DNA from: Guillardia theta CCMP2712
Taxonomy: Eukaryota; Cryptophyceae; Pyrenomonadales; Geminigeraceae
Assembly (NCBI RefSeq): GCF_000315625.1
Contig: NW_005434588.1
Span: forward strand, 288,133 to 323,896
Length of the DNA: 35,764 bases
Reading direction: 5' to 3'
Below are positions 21,477 to 32,607 of the stretch, piece by piece; within the stretch, counting starts at the first letter, position 1, and each line of letters begins with the position of its first letter. Both the position numbers and the translations under genes were made by a program. The notes under the pieces were generated by a model. It did no database searches. It was not told where the DNA came from and saw only the letters and a program-made list of their open reading frames with translations.

Positions 21477-23147
21477 ATGCAGCTCGTGGCTGGCCTCGTG
21501 CTCCTATCGGCAGCATCATGCGCTGCTTTCAGTCCTGTTGCCCCTTTGAGGTGATGACTTGCCCTATTGTGCATGATAGTTGCTAACGATCCCATGGAAC
21601 AGGGTTGTTGGATCGTCTGCTGCTAGGTTGAATGTTTCACCGGCAAGGTTTGCTACCCGGCCTATCTTGGTGAGACAAAGCATTTTCAAACACTGCAGCC
21701 AGCATACCTGCTCGCCTTCATTTTTGTTGTCCTCCCTTGCAATCATCTTTCTCATGGCACTGCTCTGACCTCTGACCTTCAGGCCAACGTCCGAATGGAC
21801 ATGGAAATTCCTAAGTCTCTCCCCATCGAGCCCAAGACCAAGGAGGACAGGAAGGGCAAGCCCTCGGAGACGAGGGTTGTCGTCCTCGGTCTCAGCCACA
21901 AGACAGCTACCGTCGAGGTCCGCGAGAAGTTGGCCGTGCAGGAGCACAACTGGCAGAGCGTCGGTCGCGCCATCGCCGCGCTCCCGTCGCTCAAGGAGGC
22001 TGCCGTCCTCTCCACGTGCAACCGCTTCGAGATCTACTTTGTCACCAACGACGTGCACGCCGGGATCAGGGAGGTGACGGAGTACCTGAGCACGACCCGC
22101 GGGGTGTCGATGAAGGAGCTGAGGAGCTCGCTCTTCATGCTCAGCGAGGACGACGCGGTGTGGCATGCGCTGCGGGTGGCGGGAGGGCTGGACTCCCTGG
22201 TGATCGGGGAGGGGCAGATCCTGTCGCAGATGAAGCGGTGCTACGAGATCGCGACGGAGAAGCAGGGAGCGGCGGGGAAGGTGCTGACGCGCATGCTCAA
22301 CACGGCGGTGTCGGCAGGAAAGCGGGTGAGGTCGGAGACGGGGATCGCGCGAGGAGGAGTGTCGATCTCGTCTGCGGCGGTGGAGCTGGTGGAGAAGAAC
22401 TGCCTGCAGGACCTGGACCTTGACATGGACCAGCTGGACATCTGTATCCTCGGGGCCGGGAAGATGGCGAGGCTGCTGGTGCAGCACCTGCTGCCCCGCA
22501 ACGTGAAGAGCATCACCATCGTGAACCGATCGCAGCAGGGGGCGGACAACCTGGCGTCGATGTTCCCGGATGCGAACATCAAGACGGCGCTCATGGACTC
22601 GATGCTGGAGATGGTCGGGACGTCGCACGTGACGTTCGCGTGCACGGGGGCGATGGAGCCGATCCTGTACCAGGAGAACCTCGAGGGCGCGATGCAGCGA
22701 GGCGCGATGCTGGTGGACATCAGCGTGCCGAGGAACATCGACGACGTCGGGGCGAACAAGGTCGAGGGCGTGAAGGCGTACAACGTGGACGATCTCAAGG
22801 CCGTGGTTGCGGCGAACCAGGCGAGGAGGCAGCGGCTGGTGCTGGAGGCGGAGGAGCTGCTGCAGGATGAGATGAAGTCGTTCAAGGGTTGGCATCAGTC
22901 CCTTGGAACCGTGCCAATGATTACCAAACTTCAGAGCCGCGCCAACAAGATCCGCCGCGAGGAGCTTCTCAAGTACGAGCGGAAGCTGTCGGGGCTGAGC
23001 GCGCAGGAGCGAGAGACGGTGGAGAGGCTGACCAAGGGGATCGTGGCGAAGCTGCTGCACGGCCCCATGTCGCACTTGAGGACAGTTGATGACGTTTCGG
23101 ACAGGCAGTCGACTGTAAAGAGCCTGGAGGCAATGTTCCGCCTCTAG
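21477..23147 (+). CDS. hemA: Glutamyl-tRNA reductase, plastid-targeted (copy 1)
   Basis: Catalyses the NADPH-dependent reduction of glutamyl-tRNA(Glu) to glutamate-1-semialdehyde, the first committed step of plastid haem and chlorophyll synthesis. Exons 21477-21550, 21603-21669 and 21783-23147 give 501 residues. Residues 1-17 are a signal peptide ending Cys-Ala-Ala before Phe-Ser-Pro; the Arg/Ser/Ala-rich stretch to about residue 50 is the transit peptide. The catalytic Cys126 lies in Ser-Thr-Cys-Asn-Arg; the substrate-side motif Gly-Leu-Ser-His-Lys-Thr is near 83-88; the dinucleotide-binding Gly-Ala-Gly-Lys-Met is at 271-275; the C-terminal dimerisation helices are complete. The exon after 21783 holds the whole enzyme. 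It lies tail to tail with copy 2; from 21886 to 22859 and from 22971 to 23075 the two are almost identical. Confidence 0.97.
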
Positions 23148-24678
23148 AGCTCTTAGCTTGTCTGAGCGTGTAATTTTGTAGTCCTCACATGGTCTCCATT
23201 GATTTTTTTGAAGTTGTAAATTATTGTTGGCGTCAAACCTGAGTTGTGCTGCTCTCCCATTCCCCCGCCTTATCTGCTACATCCTCTTTACGCTCCATCC
23301 ATGTACCCTGCCGATCCTCCACACATGACTAGCATCTCCATCTCACCCGCACTGATGCATACATTCAGAGATTACTCTTACGACATCGCTTCATTATCTT
23401 TCCAGCACCATCACAAGATCCTGAACATAGCACGAATGCTGTTTATCACTGCCTCTGACTCCGACAGCTCAGGGTCTACCGTCTTCATGTGCGACATGGG
23501 GCCGTGCAGCAGCTTCGCCACGATCCCCTTGGTCAGCCTCTCCACCGTCTCTCGCTCCTGCGCGCTCAGCCCCGACAGCTTCCGCTCGTACTTGAGCATC
23601 TCGGCTATCCTAATCTCCTCCGCCCTGCTCCTCAGCCTTGCGATCATGGGGACGTTGTCAAGGGAATGGCACCATTCCTTGAACGACTGAACCTCGTCCT
23701 GCATCAGCTCCTCCGCCTCCAGCACCAGCCGCTGCCTCCTCGCCTGGTTCGCCGCAACCACGGCCTTGAGATCGTCCACGTTGTACGCCTTCACGCCCTC
23801 GACCTTGTTCGCCCCGACGTCGTCGATGTTCCTCGGCACGCTGATGTCCACCAGCATCGCGCCTCGCTGCATCGCGCCCTCGAGGTTCTCCTGGTACAGG
23901 ATCGGCTCCATCGCCCCCGTGCACGCGAACGTCACGTGCGACGTCCCGACCATCTCCAGCATCGAGTCCATGAGCGCCGTCTTGATGTTCGCGTCCGGAA
24001 ACATCGACGCCAGGTTGTCCGCCCCCTGCTGTGATCGGTTCACGATGGTGATGCTCTTCACGTTGCGGGGCAGCAGGTGCTGCACCAGCAGCCTCGCCAT
24101 CTTCCCGGCCCCGAGGATACAGATGTCCAGCTGGTCCATGTCAAGGTCCAGGTCCTGCAGGCAGTTCTTCTCCACCAGCTCCACCGCCGCAGACGAGATC
24201 GACACTCCTCCTCGCGCGATCCCCGTCTCCGACCTCACCCGCTTTCCTGCCGACACCGCCGTGTTGAGCATGCGCGTCAGCACCTTCCCCGCCGCTCCCT
24301 GCTTCTCCGTCGCGATCTCGTAGCACCGCTTCATCTGCGACAGGATCTGCCCCTCCCCGATCACCAGGGAGTCCAGCCCTCCCGCCACCCGCAGCGCATG
24401 CCACACCGCGTCGTCCTCGCTGAGCATGAAGAGCGAGCTCCTCAGCTCCTTCATCGACACCCCGCGGGTCGTGCTCAGGTACTCCGTCACCTCCCTGATC
24501 CCGGCGTGCACGTCGTTGGTGACAAAGTAGATCTCGAAGCGGTTGCACGTAGAGAGGACGGCAGCCTCCTTGAGCGACGGGAGCGCGGCGATGGCGCGAC
24601 CGACGCTCTGCCAGTTGTGCTCCTGCACGGCCAACTTCTCGCGGACCTCGACGGTAGCTGTCTTGTGGCTGAGACCGA
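21886..24678. repeat. Large inverted repeat formed by the two reductase cores
   Basis: Arm 1: 21886-22859 with 22971-23075. Arm 2, inverted: 23705-24678 with 23489-23593. The long arms are 974 nt each with at least four substitutions seen by eye, all synonymous; the short arms are 105 nt. Between the long and short arms of each gene lie about 110 nt that are clearly diverged. The centre (about 23076-23488) is unrelated sequence and contains both 3' ends. Confidence 0.95.
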
Positions 24679-25086
24679 TGGCGGCAATTTGCATCCTATT
24701 CCTCTCCTGCCGCTTCGTCACAGGAGGAGGACACGCCTTCGTGTCGACTTGCAAGTCTCGTGGAGGCTCCTGCCTCATGCTCGCAGCCTCCTGCTTCCTC
24801 TGCCCCTCGGGCGGGTGGGCTGACTTGCTCAACAGTGTCTTCTTGGAGGGGAACGCGATGACCTGCCGCTAGTTCAGCCATGTCCTCCTCTACCGGATCA
24901 TCTTCACCATCTGGATCGACGGGCAGACCTTGAGCAACGATCTCTTGCTGCCTGGCAGTGGCAGCGGCCTGTGACGAAGTCGCTTCAGTCTTCAGAGAGA
25001 GGAGCGGGAGGTGAAAACCTTGGTGAGAACGCCATGAGCTGGCGCATGGAGAGGAATGCGAAGATGAGGAACCATTTCCTCTTCAT
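23411..25086 (-). CDS. hemA: Glutamyl-tRNA reductase, plastid-targeted (copy 2)
   Basis: Same enzyme as copy 1. Exons on the minus strand: 25086-25019, 24968-24908 and 24862-23411, giving 526 residues. The start at 25086 was chosen because it opens a signal peptide (about residues 1-18) ending Leu-Met-Ala before Phe-Ser-Pro, followed by a basic, Pro/Ser/Leu-rich transit segment. The 45-nt second intron has CTGAA before its acceptor. The leader is longer than in copy 1 and unrelated in sequence. The catalytic Cys149 and the Gly-Ala-Gly-Lys-Met motif are intact. Against copy 1 the core is identical in protein from the Gly-Leu-Ser-His motif to Glu-Glu-Leu; a stretch of about 35 residues then differs at many positions, the next 35 are identical, and the C-terminus differs again (ending Arg-Ile-Leu). 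Confidence 0.96.
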
Positions 25087-26019
25087 GGTGGAGAGACCTG
25101 AGGCGCCTTGTCAGCAGCGCATCTAGAAGTGATCCATCGCATCGAACATGCCAGTCTCTAACGATGAGGATATCTGACAACCAGAAGAAAAGTTCGTCTC
25201 CTCAAATCCAATCAGACTGCTCCACGACAATCCTTTTCATCCCAGTATTTTCTCCTAACCCGCACATCTCCTGGTACTCTTCTGCTTGACCTCCCTCTCT
25301 GCCCTCCTCAATTCCGGTTGAACTCAACCTCGTCTCTAATCTTCTTCCCCTAACTTCCCTCATCCTTCTGAGCTGTAAGGTTCTCCCTACACCCTCCTCC
25401 TATCCTGTTCCCCTGTTCCTCTTCTTCTCCCTTCCTCTTCCTCCTCTTCTCCCTTCCTCTTCCTCCTCCCATATCCTCCTCCCCCTTCCGCCATCTTCGC
25501 AACGGAGGGTCGCAAGGGGGAGTTGAGTCTATGTATTAGTATTTTAACAGATGTACCATAGAGCGAAAAACATAAGTATAGTATTTTTAAAAAGTACTTG
25601 TGAATATAAATTAATTTAGGTTTGTACCGTGAGGCCTCCTCCCCATGAAAGTGTCTCTATTTATACCTCTTCCAAGAATGGAGGCAGCGCTGCAACCCAA
25701 ATTGACTAAAACAATCATGAGCGAGTCTGCCTCATTCAAATCACTGAAACTCCGGGCCCGGGCCCGATCGGACCGTCCGGCGAGCCCGCCGCCGCCTGGC
25801 TCCGCCGGGCAACTTTCAAGGCCCGGACTGTCCCGACCCTGCGGGCACTGAACTTAGCTGACTCGGCGGCCCGGCGGCGAGTCACTACTGATGGCATCAT
25901 GGCATCGGCAAGTTTCCATTCATTACTGACAATAGAGTGCTAGAGTACAGGAGGAGCATCGATGATCCGACCAGGTCGGACGTTCACTGACATGGCGGGC
26001 AATCATCGGATGAAGGCCG
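25087..26019. other. Spacer between copy 2 and the channel gene; includes a GC-rich repeat remnant
   Basis: 25087-25200 is the upstream flank of reductase copy 2. 25200-25510 is C/T-rich. 25520-25640 is AT-rich. 25745-25880 is a short GC-rich segment with CCGGGCCCGGG and GACTCGG elements like the dispersed GC-rich repeats. No gene is supported. Confidence 0.5.
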
Positions 26020-29000
26020 TCAGTGCTGGCCCATCTCCTTGCGGAGCTGGTGGACCTCCCAGCGCATCTGACGGAGCTCAGAGAGGAACTTGCTCAAGTC
26101 GACCTCGGCGCCTTCCTGCGGGAGAGAGGGTGAGAGGAGGCGAGTGGGAACAGGCGGCAGCGGCAGCGGCAACAAGCAGCAGCAGCAGCAGGACAAGGAC
26201 GAGGAGTACGGTACAACAGCAGCTCAGGAGAAGAATGAGCAGTAAGCAGCAGGACAAGGAGGAGGAGGGAGTGGGAGGAGAGGAGCGGTAGGTGGAGAGG
26301 GGGAGGGAGGGTGGGAGGACCTCCGCGCTTGATGTCTTGGCCTTGGTCGAGGCCTGCATGCTCGACCAGATCTTGAGCGCATCTCCCATGGGGATCTGGA
26401 GGCGAGAGAGCATGTCGTTCCTGGACATGAGGAAGAAAGCCTCGTCGTCGATGTTCTGATCGTGAAACTTCTGCATGTGATAGCTCATGTTGAGCTCCGA
26501 GAGCGTCTTGAAGATGTGCTCGCACCTCGTCTGATCCAGCCCCTCCACCATGAAGTCCCCGTTGCCCTCTAGCCCCTTGTCATCCCGCATACTTCCCTGC
26601 GTCTTCATCCTCATCCCCGCCAGCGTCTTGTCCGCCTTCTTCTTGATGAAGATGACGTCTTCTACGGACTGCATCCCAATGATAATGCGCGTCTTGCCGA
26701 TGGTCGGGCTCGTGATGGGGAGGACGCAGCCGCCCTTGCCGAAGGAGAAGCCGTTGCTCAAGCCGATGTTGATGATGGAGGGCTGAAAGAACGAGTTGGG
26801 ATCCAGCTGGCCGAGAGTAGAGAAGGAGCTGGCGGTCAGGGAGGAGAGGTTGTCGAACACGTACAGAAGCATCCCCTTGGAGTTGAGCGTGAAGGAAAAC
26901 TTCCTCCACTGCCCGAAGTCGTCGTGCTCCTGCTTCAACACCCCCAGCGGCCTGTCTTCATGGCAGAGTAGCCAACCACGGTGAACCTCAAGGGCCTCCG
27001 ACGTCTTCCCCGCGGAAGGAGTGCGCTTGAAAGGATGCGCAGCCCGGAGGATGCTCTCCTGCTGCTTGCGGACAGCCCCGACAAACTCTTCCTTCTCCCC
27101 AGCGGTGTTGAACTCCACGTCGAGACTCGTCTGGGAGGAGGAGAAGTAGATTCTCAACGCCGAGCTCTTGTTCCATACGTTCTCTAGCCCAGTCACTGTC
27201 GTGATCGGGGAGCTCTTAGCAGTACTGTTGGGCTTCTTGGAAGGGATCTTGTTCCCGCTGGCGTCTGTCTCTACGCTGTCGTCCTGGGACAGGCTGCCTG
27301 CGGTGAGGTCGAGGACGAGCCTCTTGTAGCCGGACTCCAGGAGGTTTAGCTTCTTCTTGACCAGCCAGACCATAAGCCGGGAGTCGTCCTGCTCCTGGGG
27401 TTTGAAGCTCTCCAACCTCTGATGCTTGATCCTCTCCGACTCCCTCTGCTCGCTCTGCGCCAAGAGCAGCTCGTGGCGCTCGAGCAGATCGTTCTTCATC
27501 TCTGTCAGCATGCGATCGATGGTGCCGAAACCTCTCTCGGACCTCTGAGACAGCTTCTTGGTCACGTGGTTGTTGATCCCGAAGCGAGCAGCCCGCAAGG
27601 AGCAGAACTGGAAGAGCTTGTCATAAAAGGCCGAGAACATCTCCTTGATGTCCAGGACGCTGGCGTACGTGAGGATGAAGCAAGAGACTTCGGTATTGGC
27701 GGTAGCGTCCTCCGCATGGTGACGGCAGATCTCGGGGAAGAGAGTCATCTCGCCGAAGAACGCTTCCTGCCCTCCCTTCTCTGCCGTCCGAAGGCGCATG
27801 AAAGACTCCGAGGAGTAGATAGACTCTCCCGTCTCGTTCACGTACTCCTCCAACCTCATCCCGTGCAGGTTCACCATCCCCTCAGTGATGAAGTACATCT
27901 CCCCGCCCTCGTCTCCCCTAAGGTAGATGCTGTCCGCCCTCCTGTACACCATGGGCTGCAGCCTGACGTAGATCTCCCCGATGACCTCGGGGTCAAGGTT
28001 GAACAACAGGGGGATTTTCTTCTCTGCCTCTGACCCCAGGTGCTTCAACGTCATCCTCCTCAGCTGCCTGGGGAACGTGTTGAGCAGCTCCATCTCCGTG
28101 AAGAGCTCTCCGCTGCGTCTCCAGCACCCTCCAAAGTAAGCTGTCACACGCCGCTTCAGGTCAGGCCTGGCAAGGCGGAAGTCGAGGTACTCAGAAACAG
28201 TCCGCAGCTTGTCCTCGAACCTCAGGCGGGCCCCCTGGGCTTGCGAGAGAAGGGTAGTGATGTTTCCCATGGCAAACCCAAAGATCACCACCCCCGTCAG
28301 CGCCACAAACACACTGTAAATCCTCTCCTCGTGTGTTACGGGGAGGACGTCGCCGTACCCGAGGGTACTGACCGTGGCCAGCGCCCAGTACAGGCAGAGG
28401 ACGTACTTTTCGATGTCGGAGCCATGATCGGCAATCTCTGGGTTGTAAGCTCGCATCCAGTTGTCGGCTGATGCGGGATCAATCATCATCACAAACATGC
28501 AGCCCAGGAAATGTGCAGAGAAGACCATCAAGAAGATGGAGCGGAAGATCTTGAGAACGGTCCTGAGAGACCCGGACCTGTCCTTCTCTTCCAGCTGCGA
28601 CAGCTTGTTCAGGAATCTCACAGCTCGCACCATCTTCAGGATACGGATGAACTTGAGGACACGCAGCGTCGGAGCAAGGTTGTCGCCCGAGGACGCCGCA
28701 GTCACAATCTTATCAAAGGGAACGCTGCCAGGCAGATCAATCCAGAACCATCCCCGCAGGTAGTTCCTAGCGATCATCCACATGTTGGTAGTGTAAACTC
28801 CTTGATGCGTGTAAGCAGTACAGAAGGAGAGTATAACATCCGCACAGAAGATCACATCCAAGCACAAGTCCCAGATCTGGTATGGCGTCATGGGACCCTT
28901 GATAGGATCTGAACCGAAAGCGAGGAGCAACGGAACAGCAAACGTGGTGTACAGGAGCAGAAACATGACAACCAAGTCCCACGACTGCTTGCTCAGGGAA

Positions 29001-29911
29001 TCGGGATCGAAAGGAAACAGAGGGTTGTTCGTCGGCTGAGTCTGAGCTCCTTCGTTTCTTTCCCGGAAAACTATCTTGACCAGGTCAGAAAATGTCAGCC
29101 TCAGTTCTTCCGACTCCTTGCTTTGCTTGGAATGCTTGTCCACGAACACCTTCAGCCTGACTCTCCCTGATATCAATTCTTGCTTCTTCGAGTACGTGTT
29201 CGAATGTTCGAGATAGTACCACTTGTCCGTGACTTCGTCGTACTCTGGGCCCTCCAGGTTTAGCGTCACGCAACCCATGAAATCCTTGGCATTCCCGAGC
29301 ACAGAGAAGTCGTGGTCCCACACAACAACATCCAGCTTGTTGCAAGGATTGCTCATCTCATCCTCCAGGGTCAACGTCTCATCCCAGACAGGGTCCAACG
29401 TCTCTGTGCATACTTTGGTCTTGAGGACACGAGATCCGAAGTGGAGCTCCACGAAGGGGTCAGACTTGCCGTTCTTGTCTCGGGCAGCAAGGCTCTCGGC
29501 CTGGACCACAGTGACAGTGATCTGGCGAGTGTTGATGATTCTCTCGATGGTCTCCGCTATGTTACAGTCACGAGGGATGAATCCAAGGCCAGAAAGAAGC
29601 TCCCGGGCATCGTCGACGAGGATCGAAGAGTCTACGGGCTGTGCCCCGTCGTTTCCACCCTGCGCTTTCAGATGCTTCATGAATGCATCTTTGAGCTCTG
29701 CAAGCTCGTCTGGCGCAAAGAAGTATCCGTACTTCTTCTGCATGTCCTTGAGCTCTCTGTCATCTATGGAACGCGTCGTAACTTCCTCTGGACCGGAGTG
29801 GCCGTTGGCAGAGGACTCTTTCCTGGCGAAACCATTCTCGTCAAATACTGCCTCCTCCTGCGCCCAAGTCATCTCAGCTGTAGCTGAGACTTCCGTTTGA
29901 TGGCCGTTCAT
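26020..29911 (-). CDS. C2-domain voltage-gated potassium channel with CNBD and SAM domain
   Basis: Plasma- or endomembrane K+ channel of the EAG/plant-Shaker/CNG superfamily. Two exons, 29911-26322 and 26115-26020, give 1228 residues. Read through, the 205-nt intron adds about 80 false residues rich in Leu, Ser and Ala; the spliced end (31 codons to the stop at 26020) is helical and far more plausible. Domains: EF-hand-like helix pair (about 64-112); C2 domain (131-236) with Asp145, Asp151, Asp199 and Asp201 as likely Ca2+ ligands; six transmembrane segments (about 311-560); S4 with basic residues every third position (417-432); pore Thr-Leu-Gly-Tyr-Gly-Asp (516-521), a K+ selectivity filter; C-linker and cyclic-nucleotide-binding fold (about 635-770); a region possibly of PH type; SAM-like domain (1142-1185). 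In the CNBD, Phe-Gly-Glu is present but the phosphate-binding Arg is not evident, so nucleotide control is uncertain. Confidence 0.95.
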
Positions 29912-30360
29912 GCTCGTAAGGCCCTCAGCACGTTGCTTTCAATCCGCAAGACGCAACCGTGTCGAGAATGACCTGTACCTTGAGTCGTAAGTCAACAACA
30001 GAATCAACAACAGAGTCTCGAGCATTCAGAGAAATTTCATGTAAAGAAAATCAAAACAGATGGTCTGTGTGTTGTGATCAACATGATTAATTAATGTATT
30101 CGTGAGTGTTGAAAGCGTTTCTATTCCAACACGGTGGAAGCTGTTGAAACGACTAGCTTGCAAGAAGCAACGAAACAGTAAGAGGAGGGAGGCAAGGAAG
30201 AGCAGGAAGAGCAGGGAGAGCAGGGAGAGGGAATACAAAGAAACTTGAAAAACGAATGAACGCAGCAATCACAAGGACGACAGGACCAAGAAGATATTAA
30301 CCAGCTAAAGCAGCTCGGGATTGAATGGAAGACGGTTGAAGCTGCAACGAAGAGCAGAGG
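29912..30360. other. 5' flank of the channel gene
   Basis: No gene seen. It should include the channel promoter and leader (minus strand). A-rich and G-rich toward the right, merging into the purine minisatellite. Confidence 0.5.
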
Positions 30361-30369
30361 GAACAAGAA

Positions 30370-30906
30370 AGGAGGAGGAGGTGGTGGTGGAGGAGGAGGA
30401 GGAGGAGGAGAGGGGGAGAGGAGGAGGACGAGGAGGACGAGGAGGACGAGGACGAGGACGAGGAGGACGAGGACGAGGACGAGGAGGACGAGGACGAGAA
30501 CAAGAACGAGAAAGAGGACGAGGATGACGAGGAGGACGAGGACAAGAACAAAGACGACCAGGGCGAGGATGAGGAGGAGGATGATGACTTAGAAGGCGAG
30601 GATGAGGAGGAGGACGAGGACAGAAGGAGGAAGAAAAGGACAGGAGGAGGACGAGGAGGACAGGAGGAGGAAGAAAAGGACAGGAGGAGGAAGAGGAGGA
30701 CAGAAGGAGGAAGAAAAGGACAGGAGGAGGAAGAGGAGGACAGAAGGAGGAAGAAAAGGACAGGAGGAGGAAGAGGAGGACAGAAGGAGGAAGAAAAGGA
30801 CAGGAGGAGGAAGAGGAGGACAGGAGGAGGAAGGAAGAGGAGGACAGAAGGAGGAAGAAAAGGACAGGAGGAGGAGGAGGAGGACAGGAGGAGGAAGAGG
30901 AGGAGT
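30370..30906. repeat. Purine-rich repeats: (GGACGA)-type tract and 40-nt minisatellite
   Basis: 30370-30620 is GGAGGACGA-type DNA, nearly pure purine on the plus strand. From about 30622 to 30906 a 40-nt unit, made of a CAGGAGGAGGAAGAGGAGGA half and a CAGAAGGAGGAAGAAAAGGA half, recurs about six times with one disrupted copy near 30825. The plus-strand open frame through it (30602-30916) is only Arg, Glu, Lys and Gly and I do not call it a gene. Confidence 0.9.
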
Positions 30907-31009
30907 CAGCTACTAGTCATTGCCGCCATCGTGACGGTCATTGCCGCCATCGTGACGGCAGTGACGGCTGGGAAAAACAACATTTTTATGGTTTTCTTGC
31001 GCGAGGTGA

Positions 31010-31920
31010 GTGTAGACCGAAGGGTAGGGGTACATTGGTAGGGGTTGTTTATAGGTGAAAAGTAGGGGTATTTCACCATGACGTCAGCTTGTTTCTCGGT
31101 GGGGTACAGACTGTGCGGCGCTGCTAATCAAGAGCAGGGGGTGGGGGTATCTACCCTACCCCACCTTGCTCGTGGCTCATTGTCATTGTTACTACCTACC
31201 CCCTTGAAATCGAACCAGGTACCTCTAGGAGAGTTCCAACATTGCCTCAGACCCTCTTCCAGTTCGAACCTAATCCCCACCCTACCCCACCCTTCAATTC
31301 CCCAATTCGGCATCGTGCCAACTGGGGAGAAGGTAGGGGTCAATTCGCGACAGCTAGGGGTAGGGATCCTGGTTGACTTTTTTTTTGTAAGGTTGAGGCG
31401 GCAAGTGGGGTGACTTTCGGAATTGGGGGTAGGGCACTTGAATGACCACCGGTAGTTCAACTCACGGGTACCCCTTCGGTACAGTTTTTAACATTTCTAC
31501 GGTAGGAGGGGGTCAGGGCCATGTTCGATGGTCGGGCGACCAGCTGAGGCCAGTGGCATGGGAAAGGGTAAGTGATTTCCTATGTGCCACCATATGTAAA
31601 AGAGCTGAAGGTCCTTGGTCCCAGGGGAACCTCCCAGTGGGGTTCAGTGGTGCAATACCGTGGCAGGGTCAGCCCGCTGCCACAGATATGGCCTGCGGGA
31701 CCTGAGCCCGTCTAGGGGTGGGGTGGTATCATATAATGTTGTATCCGCATTTGTAAACTTTCCCAATCATGCCGCGGGACCGTACGGTACCGGCGGGGGT
31801 GGGGGGCTCCGAGACCCACTGGCCTAACTCAAAAGGGTGGGATCTTGACGGGATTTTGAGGGGTGATGAGGGTCAGTAGGCTACATATTGGGGGTGGGGG
31901 TACCTGGACGGTCTGAGCAG
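31010..31920. repeat. GTACCC-rich degenerate repeat block (copy d)
   Basis: Alternating G-biased (31020-31145, 31320-31440, 31710-31910) and C-biased (31150-31300) stretches of GGTAGGGGTA and CTACCCCACC elements. It is followed at once by a GC-rich repeat, as for copy b. No frame is supported. Confidence 0.7.
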
Positions 31921-31969
31921 GCGCGGTGACCGACCTCCGGAAAATTGAAGAGCCTGAGAATGAGGGCGA

Positions 31970-32480
31970 TGAAGGCCGCCGGTAGCTAGCAGTAACTTAA
32001 CTTTGAGTGAATTAAGTGGTACCGTGGTACAGTAAGAGTCCCAGGCCGAGTCTGAGGCCGGCGGGAGTCCTTCCGAACTTCAAACTCAGTCGAAGTCACC
32101 GAAGTTCTGACTCGATGATGAACTGAAACGCCTGTGCGACAGTGTCAGGTCAAGCCTCCTCGACTCTCCTGATTGTCCTCGTACTGATTTTTGACTTAAC
32201 TTTGAGTAAAAGAACGGTTCCGGGGGCGGGACTCAGCCTGACTCTTCGCCGGGCCGACTCCGACGCGGCGGCGCGCCGGGCCGGGGGGGAATGGTCCCCC
32301 GGTGGAGGCGCCTGACGCGGCGCGCACTGCGGCGATCCGGGACTCGGGGAACTTCCGAGTTCGGAACCGTCTGAGTCACTCTTGCGACTTGTCACGAGTC
32401 AAACATACTATATATGATAACTTCGGAACTTCACTGCCGGTCCCTAAAACTTTGAGCCTGTTGTAAACTTTCAAACTTTC
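31970..32480. repeat. GC-rich dispersed repeat with two CTTAACTTT-type elements
   Basis: Contains CTTAACTTTGAGTGAA at about 31995-32012 and CTTAACTTTGAGTAAA at about 32194-32211, plus CGGCGG and CCGGGCC elements. The 24 nt at 32169-32192 are the exact reverse complement of 5881-5904. It ends about 130 nt before the start codon of the FHA gene. Confidence 0.65.
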
Positions 32481-32607
32481 AAAATCGGAACGAAAAGATG
32501 GCGGGAGCGGGGGCAAGCGGCTTGGGCGGGAGATGCTGAGGGACGGCGGAGGGAGTTGGACAGCAGGACGCGGAGCAGAGCGACACGGTTGAGATAGACG
32601 AGCAAGC

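Noticed and set aside
21564-23075. 503-codon open frame antisense to reductase copy 1, and similar frames antisense to copy 2
   Set aside because: GC-rich coding sequence with strong third-base bias keeps the opposite strand open. The product is rich in Arg, His and Leu, has no known motif, and appears on both copies only because the copies are identical.
29223-29900. 225-codon plus-strand frame opposite the channel N-terminus
   Set aside because: It is the antisense shadow of the C2-domain exon, Ser-rich without motifs, while the minus strand shows clear domains.
30321-30916. Open frames through the purine repeats giving Arg/Glu/Gly or poly-Ser products
   Set aside because: They are translations of microsatellite DNA with no start context and no conserved segment.
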